DNA from: Bacteroidaceae bacterium
GTDB taxonomy: Bacteria > Bacteroidota > Bacteroidia > Bacteroidales > Bacteroidaceae
Direction: 5' to 3'
NCBI GenBank assembly: GCA_017621515.1
Contig: JAGASY010000070.1
Location: 1-48,394 of the forward strand
DNA length: 48,394 nt
The translations under genes were made by a program, and so were the position numbers. The notes beneath the pieces were generated by a model. The model did not search any database. It worked only from the letters and a program-made list of their open reading frames with translations, and was not told the origin of the DNA. Below are positions 17,268 through 26,435 of the stretch, in pieces; position 1 is the first letter of the stretch; each line of letters starts with the position of its first letter.

Positions 17268-20200
17268 ATGGCTAATTACAAAAACTTGGTTTGCAGACTG
17301 TGTATCTTTTGTCTGGTCATGTGCGGAGCATTCTTTGCTCATGCACGTAAATTTGTTCATCCGGGAATTATCAGCACACCCCGGAGTATAGAACGTATGC
17401 AGCGTCAAATTACCCAAAAAGAATACCCTGCATACGGCTCTTTTGTGGCTTTGAGAAATCATCATTGCTCACAAGCCGACTATCAGCCTTTCGGACCGTT
17501 TGAGACGATAGCGAGAGACGGAGAGTTTCGTTATACCAAATCATCTTTTGAGCAAGACTTCAGTGCGGCTTATCAGAACGCTCTGATGTGGGCTTTGACC
17601 GGCAATAAAAAACATGCGGAGAAGTCGCTCGACATTCTTTTAGGCTATGCCCGTACCCTGAAAAGGATTCCCGACACCAACGACGCTCCGCTGTTGGCAG
17701 GTCTTGAAGGGTGGAAAATTGCCTATACTGCCGAGATATTGCGTCACACCTACGAAGAAATGAGCGATGGTCAGTTCAAGGAAATTTCCGCCATGCTTCG
17801 CAATGTCTTCATTCCCGTCATGGACACGTTCTATAGCCGGAAAGCATATACTAACGGCAACTGGGGACCTATTGTGACCAAAGCATACATGGCAGCAGCC
17901 ATTCTCTTCGACAATCACAAAATGTATAACAGAGCCGTGAAATTCTATCTACATGGCAATGACAACGGCACGATAGAGAATTACATCGACGGCAATACCG
18001 GGCAGATTCAGGAGAGCGGTCGCGACCAATCCCATTGTATGCTTGGAATCGGAGCGATGGCGACAGTCTGCGAAATGGCATGGCAACAGGGAGATGACCT
18101 CTACGGCGCGCTTGACAACCGGCTCATGAAAGGATTTGAATACGTGGCGAAGTATAACATCGGCGAGGAAGTTCCGTTCTTTCAGTGGAAAGATGTCACC
18201 GGAAAATATTGTGAATGGTCTGTGATTTCAGACAAGGGAAGAGGACGATTTATGCCTGTGTTCGAAATGGCATACAACCATTATAATGGTAGGAAAAAGC
18301 AGGAAATGCCATACACGAAGAGAGTGTTGGAACTTATCAGACCCGAAGGATTCGACCGCGATCAGCCCGGATTCGGCACTCTGCTGTTCAATGAAAGTGA
18401 ACCGGAAGCGGTCAAAATACATGCATACTCACCGTTCGTAGTTCCAGAGACAAGTGCAACAGGAGAAGCATATCCGTCCCATGTGAGAAGCGATGCGCTG
18501 TCTGTCCGCTTCGGTGTGAAGGTTGAAAACTGTGATGTGGCGGCTGTGTGCTATGACAACACCGGCTTCGGAAATCAGGGACACAACGTCGATGTGGCAC
18601 GTTTTGCCTCTAACAGCCTTACTCCTAAGGTAGAAATCCGCCTGAAGGAAGGAGAGGATATTGAAAATGTCACTATCCATCCGGTACGTTTCTACCCTAA
18701 AAATGCAATAGAGATAGGTGCAGACCGAAAATCTTTTACCTTCCGGATGGACGACAGGCTTCCTTATGCGATTGTGGCTATCAACGGTGGCGACCCTCAG
18801 GACGCTTCCGCCGCAAATCCGCAGCTTGTTTTGATTAACGACCCTTTGGAAAAGAAAGAGAACAAACCGAACATTTCGGATAAGAACGTTTTGGATTTCA
18901 AGTCTTTTGCCGAAGACTATCTTCGGACACACCCCATAACAGATAAAGTTGGGGAAGTCTGTCGGGCAGCCGGAAGTGTCGAGGATGCAAGTCTCAATGA
19001 CGATAGGATTTTTACTTGGAGGCACGACGAGGGAAAATTTGTACCATATAATAAAAAGGCGGTAGCTTTTCCGGATAAAAGAGCAAGAAACATTAACGAC
19101 TGTTCTGATGCCTTACAGGCAGCTTTAGAGAAGATAAAGAACACTCCGGAACTTAACACTCTTTATATCGGTCCGGGAATCTATCTGTGGTCGGGGCTGA
19201 GAATCATAGATTGGAATGGCGATGTGACCAAAGGAGGAAAGCCGCTTTACATATACACCGACGAGAATGCACTGATGGTAAATCGGCTGAAAGAATGCAG
19301 GGAAGCCAACGAGCCTGCCATCCTTATCAAAAGGTCAAGCCATGTGACAATATCGGGGCGCGGTATGCACGACGCACAGGGATGTTTCACTTTTGCTACC
19401 GACCGGAAGGATGCCCGCAACACTCCTCATCAGGGAGGTGTAGTGGTGTTCAAATCGCAGAACATCACTTTCAACGACACTTACATGCGCGACAGCCAGC
19501 AGTGGAACTGGGAGACCCACAGTGTCAAAAATATTGTCTATAACAACATAAAGGGACTCTCTCCTTACAACCACGGATGGATTGACGGACTGAACTTTTC
19601 GAGTGGCAGAAACATCACTGTCAACGGTTCTCTCACTCTCGGTAATGACGACACTTTCGCAACCGGACATTATAATCCTTCAGACGAATTTCCGCAGCGA
19701 ACTTATCTTGAAAACCGATGGATAGATTTGCAGAACACGGATGCCAATCCGGCGGAAATCAGAAACACCTTCGCAGCAGCTGCAATCTACAACAGTGACC
19801 GTCTCCAGTGGAGCACTGACGATTCGGAAAATATCCGTGTGAACAATGCGATGGGATGGACGCGTACTGCCCATTGCATTCGGGCGGGAAGTAATCTGTG
19901 CCCTGACAAATCATGGACAAGCGAAAAAGGAATGTCTCTCAAAAGCTATTATTTCAACAATTTCCATTCGGTAGCCGGTAAGAAAGCAGGAGGAATGATC
20001 AGATTTCAGAACGGAGCTTGCCCTGCAGTGCCTTCCTACGATGAGATTGTCATTAAGAACTGCTCTTTCTGGACACCAGCAAGCACATGGTTGCTGCTGA
20101 CTGCAGACGATAGCAATGAACACTTGATTAAGAAGGTGGAGCTTGACAATGTGTATCTTGTGAATCCTATCAACAATCCGACCCCGGAGGTTCATGGAGT

Positions 20201-20324
20201 GGAGAACTTTACAATCAAGAACCTTCATGTAGGCGGTGACAAAGTGAATTCGCCGAAATCTGTCGGGCTTCCGGAAAAGCTCAGACGAGTGACGAACTTC
20301 TCAAATGATTTCAGCACATTTTAA
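17268..20324 (+). CDS. Secreted polysaccharide enzyme: alginate-lyase-superfamily (PL38-like) domain fused to a parallel beta-helix
   Basis: The protein (1018 aa) has a signal peptide (LCIFCLVMCGAFFAHA). Residues about 30-380 form an alpha-toroid lyase-like domain with NGNWG (196-200) and ESGRDQSH (249-256), motifs of the alginate lyase superfamily and of PL38 glucuronan lyases. A linker leads to a right-handed beta-helix (about 600-990) with DGLNFSSGRNITVNG and LGNDDTFATGHY, as in GH28/GH49-like enzymes. It probably attacks a uronate-containing polymer with two activities, or uses the beta-helix for binding. I choose the ATG at 17268 because it gives a clean signal peptide. An upstream in-frame TTG at 17244 is less likely. 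folK follows 19 bp later. Exact family numbers are my recollection. Confidence 0.8.
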   Translation: MANYKNLVCRLCIFCLVMCGAFFAHARKFVHPGIISTPRSIERMQRQITQKEYPAYGSFVALRNHHCSQADYQPFGPFETIARDGEFRYTKSSFEQDFSAAYQNALMWALTGNKKHAEKSLDILLGYARTLKRIPDTNDAPLLAGLEGWKIAYTAEILRHTYEEMSDGQFKEISAMLRNVFIPVMDTFYSRKAYTNGNWGPIVTKAYMAAAILFDNHKMYNRAVKFYLHGNDNGTIENYIDGNTGQIQESGRDQSHCMLGIGAMATVCEMAWQQGDDLYGALDNRLMKGFEYVAKYNIGEEVPFFQWKDVTGKYCEWSVISDKGRGRFMPVFEMAYNHYNGRKKQEMPYTKRVLELIRPEGFDRDQPGFGTLLFNESEPEAVKIHAYSPFVVPETSATGEAYPSHVRSDALSVRFGVKVENCDVAAVCYDNTGFGNQGHNVDVARFASNSLTPKVEIRLKEGEDIENVTIHPVRFYPKNAIEIGADRKSFTFRMDDRLPYAIVAINGGDPQDASAANPQLVLINDPLEKKENKPNISDKNVLDFKSFAEDYLRTHPITDKVGEVCRAAGSVEDASLNDDRIFTWRHDEGKFVPYNKKAVAFPDKRARNINDCSDALQAALEKIKNTPELNTLYIGPGIYLWSGLRIIDWNGDVTKGGKPLYIYTDENALMVNRLKECREANEPAILIKRSSHVTISGRGMHDAQGCFTFATDRKDARNTPHQGGVVVFKSQNITFNDTYMRDSQQWNWETHSVKNIVYNNIKGLSPYNHGWIDGLNFSSGRNITVNGSLTLGNDDTFATGHYNPSDEFPQRTYLENRWIDLQNTDANPAEIRNTFAAAAIYNSDRLQWSTDDSENIRVNNAMGWTRTAHCIRAGSNLCPDKSWTSEKGMSLKSYYFNNFHSVAGKKAGGMIRFQNGACPAVPSYDEIVIKNCSFWTPASTWLLLTADDSNEHLIKKVELDNVYLVNPINNPTPEVHGVENFTIKNLHVGGDKVNSPKSVGLPEKLRRVTNFSNDFSTF

Positions 20325-20343
20325 TTTATCTAAATAGTATCAG

Positions 20344-20823
20344 ATGACTTCATCCTTTATGCACACGACTTATCTTGCGCTTGGCACCAATCTTGGCGAC
20401 AAACGGGCAATGATGAATACAGCCATTGATGAAATAGGCAGAAGAGTGGGTTTTGTCAAAGCGTGTTCTTCGTTCATGGAGACACTCCCTTGGGGATTTG
20501 AAAGCTACAATTCGTTCCTCAATGCCGCAATATGCGTGGAGACACCGTTGTCGGCAGAAGCATTGCTTGTTGCCACACAGGAGATAGAGCGTGACATGGG
20601 AAGGACATTGAAGTCTGTGAACGGAATATATCATGACCGTATTATAGACATTGACATATTGTTGTATGATGACAAGATTCTGTCCTGTCAGAATCTTGCC
20701 ATACCTCATCCGCAGATGCATCTGCGGCGGTTTGTGCTGGAACCGCTTGCAGAGATTGCATCCGATGTGGTTGTACCGGGTAGAAACAACACAGTCGGTG
20801 AATTACTTTCCATGCTTGAGTGA
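20344..20823 (+). CDS. folK: 2-amino-4-hydroxy-6-hydroxymethyldihydropteridine diphosphokinase (HPPK)
   Basis: The 159-aa product transfers pyrophosphate from ATP to 6-hydroxymethyl-dihydropterin in folate synthesis. It has the usual HPPK features: LALGTNLGDK at the start, ETLPWGF-type loop (METLPWGFESYNSFLNA), DRIIDIDILLYDD with the metal-binding aspartates, and IPHPQMHLRRFVLEPL. It starts 19 bp after the lyase/beta-helix gene and is followed by a gap before the minus-strand AraC gene. Confidence 0.95.
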   Translation: MTSSFMHTTYLALGTNLGDKRAMMNTAIDEIGRRVGFVKACSSFMETLPWGFESYNSFLNAAICVETPLSAEALLVATQEIERDMGRTLKSVNGIYHDRIIDIDILLYDDKILSCQNLAIPHPQMHLRRFVLEPLAEIASDVVVPGRNNTVGELLSMLE

Positions 20824-20928
20824 TTTTGACACACTTTTCTTGTCTATATGAAGAATCTGTGAATATATCTGCAAAGACAAATAAAAGCCTGTTGAAAACA
20901 GCCGTATAGCCGCAGCACAAATAAATCC

Positions 20929-21834
20929 CTATTTGTTTGTGTTGCGGTATTCGTTTGGAGTCATGCCCGTAGCGGTTTTGAAAGCACGGGTAAAATATTG
21001 CGGATACTGATAGCCGAGTGAATAGGCAATCTCACTTATGCTGAGTCCGGGCTGCCATAGCAGTTCCTTTGCCACACTCAGGCTCTTTGCTTGGATATAT
21101 TCTTTGGGAGACTTTCCTGTTTCCTTTCTTATAAGGTCGCCGAAGTAGTTGGGTGACAAATGTAATTTCTCAGCACACCAGTTCACAGTCAGAGTACCAA
21201 GTTCCTGTGCTTTTCCGGTTGCATAGTAGTCATCAACCAGTTCCTCAAAAGAAGTTATGACATCTTTATTTGCATTCTTGCGTGTGGTGAACTGTCTGTC
21301 ATAGAATCTGGCACAGTAGTTCAAGAACAGCTCTATGGCAGAGGCTATGATTCTGTTGCTATGGCGGTCGCTTCCGTCGGCTATTTCTTTGTCTATTTTG
21401 CGAAGACAATCTATTATTGTCTGACGTTCCTGATGAGAAATGTGCAAAGCTTCATTGATGGCATAAGAAAAGAACTTATAGTCTTTCATTCTTCCGGCAA
21501 GCGATGTGCCACGCAGCAGCTCCGGACTGAAGTACAGACACCACCCCATTGCCTGAAATGTGGTTCCGTCTGCCGGATGCCCGAGAACTTGTCCGGGACC
21601 GACAAACACCAATGTGTTCTCCTGAAAATCATATTCTCTGCGTCCGTAAGCAATGCTGTCGGCGCAGATGATGTCTTTTATGTAAACCACATATACGTTA
21701 AAGCGTTTGCGGCAATGGGCTACTGGTGTAGGAATTTTTTCGCCCTCTATTACATTCACAAGAGGATGGCGGGTGCTGACTCCCCATATACGGTCGAAAT
21801 CAGCCACTGTATCAACAGGAACTATGTGATCCAT
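20929..21834 (-). CDS. AraC-family transcriptional regulator
   Basis: The protein (301 aa) has an N-terminal cupin-like ligand-binding half and a C-terminal double helix-turn-helix (about residues 200-298) with LHLSPNYFGDLIRKETGKSP and ISEIAYSLGYQYPQYFTRAF. I start it at the ATG at 21834. A longer frame to 21954 would include the promoter region. It is divergent from the GH51 arabinofuranosidase (204 bp between the start codons), so it probably controls that gene and perhaps the GH127 gene in response to an arabinose-type signal. The inducer is inferred from context only. Confidence 0.88.
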   Translation of the reverse strand: MDHIVPVDTVADFDRIWGVSTRHPLVNVIEGEKIPTPVAHCRKRFNVYVVYIKDIICADSIAYGRREYDFQENTLVFVGPGQVLGHPADGTTFQAMGWCLYFSPELLRGTSLAGRMKDYKFFSYAINEALHISHQERQTIIDCLRKIDKEIADGSDRHSNRIIASAIELFLNYCARFYDRQFTTRKNANKDVITSFEELVDDYYATGKAQELGTLTVNWCAEKLHLSPNYFGDLIRKETGKSPKEYIQAKSLSVAKELLWQPGLSISEIAYSLGYQYPQYFTRAFKTATGMTPNEYRNTNK

Positions 21835-21863
21835 ATCATATTGGTTATTGATTTTCGGTGGCG

Positions 21864-21871
21864 CAAAGTTA
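21864..21871 (-). promoter_or_regulatory. -7 box for the AraC-family gene
   Basis: On the minus strand this reads TAACTTTG and lies 29 bp upstream of the ATG at 21834. Its presence in the coding frame of the longer open frame supports the shorter start. Confidence 0.5.
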
Positions 21872-21957
21872 ATTATTTTATTATATACAGAATGTTTACA
21901 AGTAAAAATCATAGTTCTTTCAGTAATTTTGATAATCTTTGTACAAACAGACAACTG

Positions 21958-21965
21958 TAATTTTG
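21958..21965 (+). promoter_or_regulatory. Candidate -7 box for the GH51 gene
   Basis: TAATTTTG matches TAnnTTTG. A TTTG at 21938-21941 gives a 16-bp spacer, shorter than ideal. A second TAATTTTG is at 21924-21931. Either would leave a leader of roughly 65-100 nt before the ATG at 22039. Confidence 0.4.
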
Positions 21966-22038
21966 CATGGCGAGAAAATGTAGTGCCATGATTACTACGA
22001 ATAGACAGAACATAAACTTTTCTAAAAACTTAATAATT

Positions 22039-23580
22039 ATGCGTAAGACAATCAGTGTATTAATGGGCTTTTTTGCCATCTTCATGCCAAAAGATGTGTT
22101 GGCAGAGAATCAAATCAGTATCATTCAAGATTCATCCAAGATTGAATATAATCACATGATATTCGGTCATTTTATTGAACATTTCCATACCCAGATATAT
22201 GGCGGAATATACGATCCGGGGTCAAAGTTCTCCGATGAGAACGGTTTCAGAACCGATGTCATAGAGGCTCTCAAAGAAATAAAGACTCCGATAGTCCGAT
22301 GGCCGGGCGGATGTTTCGTGTCAACCTATCATTGGCTCGACGGTGTAGGGTCTGAACGCACTCCTGTATATGACAAGAGTTGGCAGGTGGAAGACCCGAA
22401 TACATTCGGTACGGACGAATATATAAAGTGGTGCAGAGCCATTGGGGCGGAACCATACATCTGTACCAATGCCGGTACCGGTACTCCGGAAGAGATGAGC
22501 GACTGGGTGGAATACTGTAATCTTAATATCGGTAAATACGGCCGCCGACGTATTGCCAACGGTTATGCAGAACCGTACAACGTGAAATACTGGAGTGTAG
22601 GCAATGAGAACTATGGAGAGTGGGAACTCGGAGCCAGAACGGTTGAAGAGTGGGGGCCTATGGTTCGGGAGTCAGCCAAGCTGATACGCAGCGTGACGAA
22701 AGATGCCAAACTCTTTGCTGCCGGCCGTGCAGACCGCGCATGGACACTGCCTCTGCTGAGAAATGCCGGTCGCCATCTGGATTACATATCGCTTCATGGC
22801 TATTACGATCCGCGTCCTCTGTTCCACTACGACACTCCTTCGCCATATATCGATTGTATGATGCAGACTGAACGTCCGGAAAAGGAAATTGCCGAGACCA
22901 TATCCATCCTTGAAGAAACTGGGTTCAGAGGAAAAATCAAGATTGCTTTCGATGAATGGAATCTGCGCTACTGGCATCATCCTTGGCACGGCGATTTGCG
23001 CAAAGGTTTTGAAATCGAGGCGCGCGACAAGAATGACCGTAATGCTACTTACACAATGGCTGATGCGGTGTTCTCTGCCTGCTTCCTCAATTCATGTCTG
23101 CGCAATGCTGCCGACGTTGAGATTGCCTGTTTCTCGCCTATCGTCAATACGAGAGGCGGCATATATGTTCATCCTGACGGTATCGTGAAACGTACAACAT
23201 TCCATACGTTCAAGATGTATGCCAATCTTTTGGAGGATTATGTGGTGCCAGTCAATGTAAACAGCGACAGGCTGTATTCCGGCGATAATTCAGTTTCCGT
23301 CATCGACTGTATTCTGACTTCTAATGCAGACAACAGCCGCTATGTCTTGGCTGTAGTGAATAAAGACCCGTCGAAAGAGCAGTCCGTAAAGCTCGACATT
23401 CCAGAGATAAAGACTTCCAAACGTCTCAAAAACTACGTGCTCAGTGGCAACTCGGTTGATGACTACAATGATATAGGTGCAGAAAACCGTGTTGTTCCTC
23501 AAGAAACAAGCTTGCGGGTCAATAAAGGCAACATCGTTGTTCCGCCCCACTCTATCAATCTAATTGTGATTGAAAGGTAA
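22039..23580 (+). CDS. Secreted alpha-L-arabinofuranosidase, GH51
   Basis: The enzyme (513 aa) begins with a signal peptide (MRKTISVLMGFFAIF, cut near DVLAEN). It matches GH51 along its length: FGHFIEHFHTQIYGGIYDPG, RWPGGCFVSTYHW, the acid/base Glu190 in GNENYGEWE, and the nucleophile Glu306 in AFDEWN. It should release terminal alpha-L-arabinofuranosyl residues from arabinan or arabinoxylan fragments in the periplasm or outside. I start it at the ATG at 22039 because the longer frame to 21967 begins with unrelated residues. It is divergent from the AraC regulator and near a second arabinofuranosidase, GH127. Confidence 0.93.
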   Translation: MRKTISVLMGFFAIFMPKDVLAENQISIIQDSSKIEYNHMIFGHFIEHFHTQIYGGIYDPGSKFSDENGFRTDVIEALKEIKTPIVRWPGGCFVSTYHWLDGVGSERTPVYDKSWQVEDPNTFGTDEYIKWCRAIGAEPYICTNAGTGTPEEMSDWVEYCNLNIGKYGRRRIANGYAEPYNVKYWSVGNENYGEWELGARTVEEWGPMVRESAKLIRSVTKDAKLFAAGRADRAWTLPLLRNAGRHLDYISLHGYYDPRPLFHYDTPSPYIDCMMQTERPEKEIAETISILEETGFRGKIKIAFDEWNLRYWHHPWHGDLRKGFEIEARDKNDRNATYTMADAVFSACFLNSCLRNAADVEIACFSPIVNTRGGIYVHPDGIVKRTTFHTFKMYANLLEDYVVPVNVNSDRLYSGDNSVSVIDCILTSNADNSRYVLAVVNKDPSKEQSVKLDIPEIKTSKRLKNYVLSGNSVDDYNDIGAENRVVPQETSLRVNKGNIVVPPHSINLIVIER

Positions 23581-23583
23581 AGT

Positions 23584-23607
23584 GAGGAGTCTGTCAAAGA
23601 CAATCAT
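23584..23607 (+). repeat. Short GGAGTCTGTC-family repeat, single unit
   Basis: GAGGAGTCTGTCAAAGACAA followed by TCAT directly follows the GH51 stop codon. No inverted partner is seen nearby. Confidence 0.8.
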
Positions 23608-23637
23608 ATGAACATGTGAATCCCCCACAACAAACAA

Positions 23638-23681
23638 GAAAGAAGAGGGACAGCCCGACCGCTCTCTGTCCCTCTTCTTTC
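23638..23681. terminator. Bidirectional terminator between GH51 and HU-like genes
   Basis: GAAAGAAGAGGGACAG (23638-23653) and CTGTCCCTCTTCTTTC (23666-23681) form a perfect 16-bp stem with a 12-nt loop. The A-rich left and T-rich right flanks fit termination in both directions between these convergent genes. Confidence 0.85.
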
Positions 23682-23710
23682 AATTCTCAACAAACAACTG
23701 TTTGTATATG

Positions 23711-24130
23711 TTATGCCTGTGTCTGTTCGCCGCCTGTCGTCGCCTCGGCAATCTCCTGCATTTCAAAACTACAGCTTCCTATCAGTTTCTTGAACTTAGG
23801 CGACGGGACAAACAGTACCTTCTTCCTGTAAATGTTATTTGCACTTACGTCTTCAGCCTTGTCAACCGACTTGCAGCATACACTCAAGCGGAATGTCCCC
23901 AGATGAGGAATTTCGACAGAGTGTCCGTTCAGAAGATAGTTCTGGAACTCGTTCATGATGGCATCACAGCCTGCGCTCACATGCCCCTTAGGGATTGCAC
24001 TGTTACGTGCAGCACTGTCTATCAGTTCATCAGAGGAGATTCTTGAAAATGTTATGACACGTGTGACAAATGCAGACTTGTCCTTGATTGCGATTCTCTG
24101 GAAATTTGATTTCAAACTTATTTTTCCCAT
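23711..24130 (-). CDS. HU-like DNA-binding protein (Bacteroidetes type)
   Basis: This 139-aa protein matches the Bacteroidetes HU-related family of histone-like proteins. After an N-terminal stretch (MGKISLKSNFQRIAIKDKSA) comes the HU core with helix-forming residues (FQNYLLNGHSVEIPHLGTFRLS). The beta-arm region then carries VSANNIYRKKVLFVPSPKFKK. A short Q/E/T tail ends the protein. Such proteins bend or bind DNA with little sequence specificity. It sits between the two arabinofuranosidase genes with no obvious functional link and has its own -7 box and terminator. Confidence 0.88.
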   Translation of the reverse strand: MGKISLKSNFQRIAIKDKSAFVTRVITFSRISSDELIDSAARNSAIPKGHVSAGCDAIMNEFQNYLLNGHSVEIPHLGTFRLSVCCKSVDKAEDVSANNIYRKKVLFVPSPKFKKLIGSCSFEMQEIAEATTGGEQTQA

Positions 24131-24238
24131 TTTGTTTCTTTTTTTCTGTGTGAGTAAATGATTCTGACTACGAACCGCTGTGCACTCAGCCCGGCGATTT
24201 CAAAAGCGTTGCACACCCGTCTTTTTTCAATCACAATG

Positions 24239-24246
24239 CAAAGATA
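24239..24246 (-). promoter_or_regulatory. -7 box for the HU-like gene
   Basis: On the minus strand this reads TATCTTTG, about 110 bp upstream of the ATG at 24130. The rest of the 309-bp gap up to the GH127 stop at 24440 is AT-rich and shows no gene. Confidence 0.5.
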
Positions 24247-24439
24247 AGGCATTTGCACACACCAGATTTTTCATCCAAATATATTTTCCACTTTTTACGA
24301 AAAAAATATATATTACAGTGTAATAATTTGATTATCAGAGAGAAATTTATTTCTTGTCATAACTATTCTTTTTACAATCCAGCTGCTTGTACTATTCTTA
24401 ATATATATGTATGGACATACCCACATCTTTATTATAACC

Positions 24440-26367
24440 CTATTTTTCATATTCCAAGTTCCAATACACCACGTAACGTTGGCGGTGTAAATCATAGAGA
24501 GGAATGATGACATCCCCTTGTGGCGTGGTGAACTTTAATTCTTTGCCTATGCGTTGCAAAGCTCGTTCCGGATGCTTGCGGTCTATGCAAAGGGTTGTTT
24601 TCAAGTCGGCAGGCACGTGATAGTCATAAGTGTAATAATCATTGTACAGCTTAGAATCGGAAAAAGGTGCCGGAACTTGCATCGCTTCTGTGCCTCGTTC
24701 ACCAGCCAACACCAATGGTCCGTAAAGCAAAGCTCCTCTATTCGGAGTGTCAGGAGTGGTTTCCAGATATACTTGCATTGGATAGGTCACTTCAATACGG
24801 TCGCCTTCTTTCCACTGACGGTTTAGGGCAATGTAAGAATTAGCTTGTCGTTTGGCAGCCACCGCTTTGCCGTTTATCTTCACCTTCACCTTGCTGCTCC
24901 ATGAAGGATAGCGCAGATAGATGGTAGTCTGTATGGGATGATGAGCATGGCTGACAGTCAGCACAGTGGTTTCTTCAGCAGGAAAAGCGGTTTCTTGACG
25001 AAGAGTTATGCCTTTCGCCTCCCAACGCACTTCGGAAGGAATAAAAAGATTTACATAGATACCTTTGTCGTTGTGATAGTAAATGGCCTCTCCGTATTTG
25101 GCATTGCTCTCAAAACCGCTACCCACGCAACACCAAAAAGAGTTCTCCTTGGTGCTATATACTTTGTATGCCCCATTCAGCAGCGGAAGGAAGTAGCACA
25201 ACATGCCTGATTCCGGATCTTGCTGACCGAGAATGTGGTTGTAGAGTGCCCGCTCGTAGTAGTCCGCCACCTTGGCTTCTCCTGTCCAGCAGAACAAATG
25301 ACGAGAAAGTTTCAGCATATTATAAGTACAGCAAGTTTCGCCAGTATATCCGTTCAGGAACTTAGAAAAGTGTGCCGTATCGAAAAAATGCTCTTTTTGG
25401 CTGCTGCACCCCGGAGCAAAAGTATGATGGTCTATCATCGTGTGCCAAAAGAACTCGGTCAGCTTGCGGCTCGTCTCGTCCTTTGTAAGTTCGTAGTTAC
25501 GGGCCTCAGCAATCACTTTCGGGATGAACGTATTGGTATGTTTAGTGCCCAAATCGTCTTTCAGCCCTTTCAGAGGGTCAATGACATCGTTGTGGTAGAA
25601 ATAACCTGCCAGCCAGCGGTAATCTTCATTTCCCGTAATGGCATAAAGGTTGTAGAACGATTCGTTGATTCCGCCGAACTCGTTGCGTATCATCTTGCGG
25701 CGAGTCTCCTCACTCTGCGGCTTCAGTTTTCGGTATGCCCAGTCGCCCATCCCCTTCACAACCTCCAATGCCTCCATGTTGTCGGCATAGAGATATTGAT
25801 CTATCAGCCCGGAAAAGAGCTTGTGCAACGTGTACCACGGCGCCCAGACGCTGCCACCGCGTAGGTTGCGATTTATCAGTTCTTCAGGGAAAGCACTCAG
25901 ATAGCCGCTGCCCAGTGCAGTCTGTACCTCAGCGAGTCCGCTTACCAGACTGTCACCTTTAAGTTTAAAGATTTCACTGCCGGTAGCAGCATACATCAAT
26001 CCATAGGCAGAGAGCAGATGTCCTGTGATATGCCCGCGAAGCTCGCAGTCCAACGACTCCCAACCACCCAGCTTCTTCACTGTCATATAGCCGCCCTCAC
26101 GTCCGGCAAACACACCGGCATTAGTGCGGAAACTATGCAACAGAGATTCACCTCGATGGATGCCATCCAGGCTGAATCACGCATCATGTTCTCACGGAAA
26201 CGGCTCGGCAGCAGCCGGACATCCTTTAAATCGAAACTTTCCGCCCAAAGCGGAATGGTGGTTTCCTTCTCCATTTTTCCCCGATGCTGACCGGGATAGA
26301 CCGACTGTGCCGAAATCGTGCTGGATATGCCTATGCACACGGCTAAAATAATGTTCTTGTAATTCAT
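24440..26367 (-). pseudogene. Beta-L-arabinofuranosidase, GH127, interrupted by a frameshift
   Basis: The gene would encode about 642 aa. The first part (from the ATG at 26367) has a signal peptide (IILAVCIGISSTISAQ) and the GH127 start FDLKDVRLLPSRFREN. The frame is then lost near 26141-26150. The rest continues in another frame as LHSFRTNAGVFAGREGG through GGWESLDCELRGHITGHLLSAY to the end. Restoring one base between 26145 and 26144 would give VNRLLHSFRTNAG, the expected family sequence. The zinc/cysteine active site survives downstream (GETCCTYNML and FWCCVGSGFE). Either it is a recent pseudogene or the base was missed in sequencing. It would complement GH51 in arabinan or arabinose-glycan breakdown. 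Confidence 0.85.
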
Positions 26368-26435
26368 ATTATTCTGTCTTTTATAGAAAAATACGAATAT
26401 GGGCATAAATTTACTTAGATAGAGGCTATATTTTT

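Noticed and set aside
21835..21954. Longer N-terminus for the AraC regulator, starting at 21954.
   Set aside because: It would run through the -7 box at 21864-21871 and adds residues unlike the family. The ATG at 21834 is preferred.
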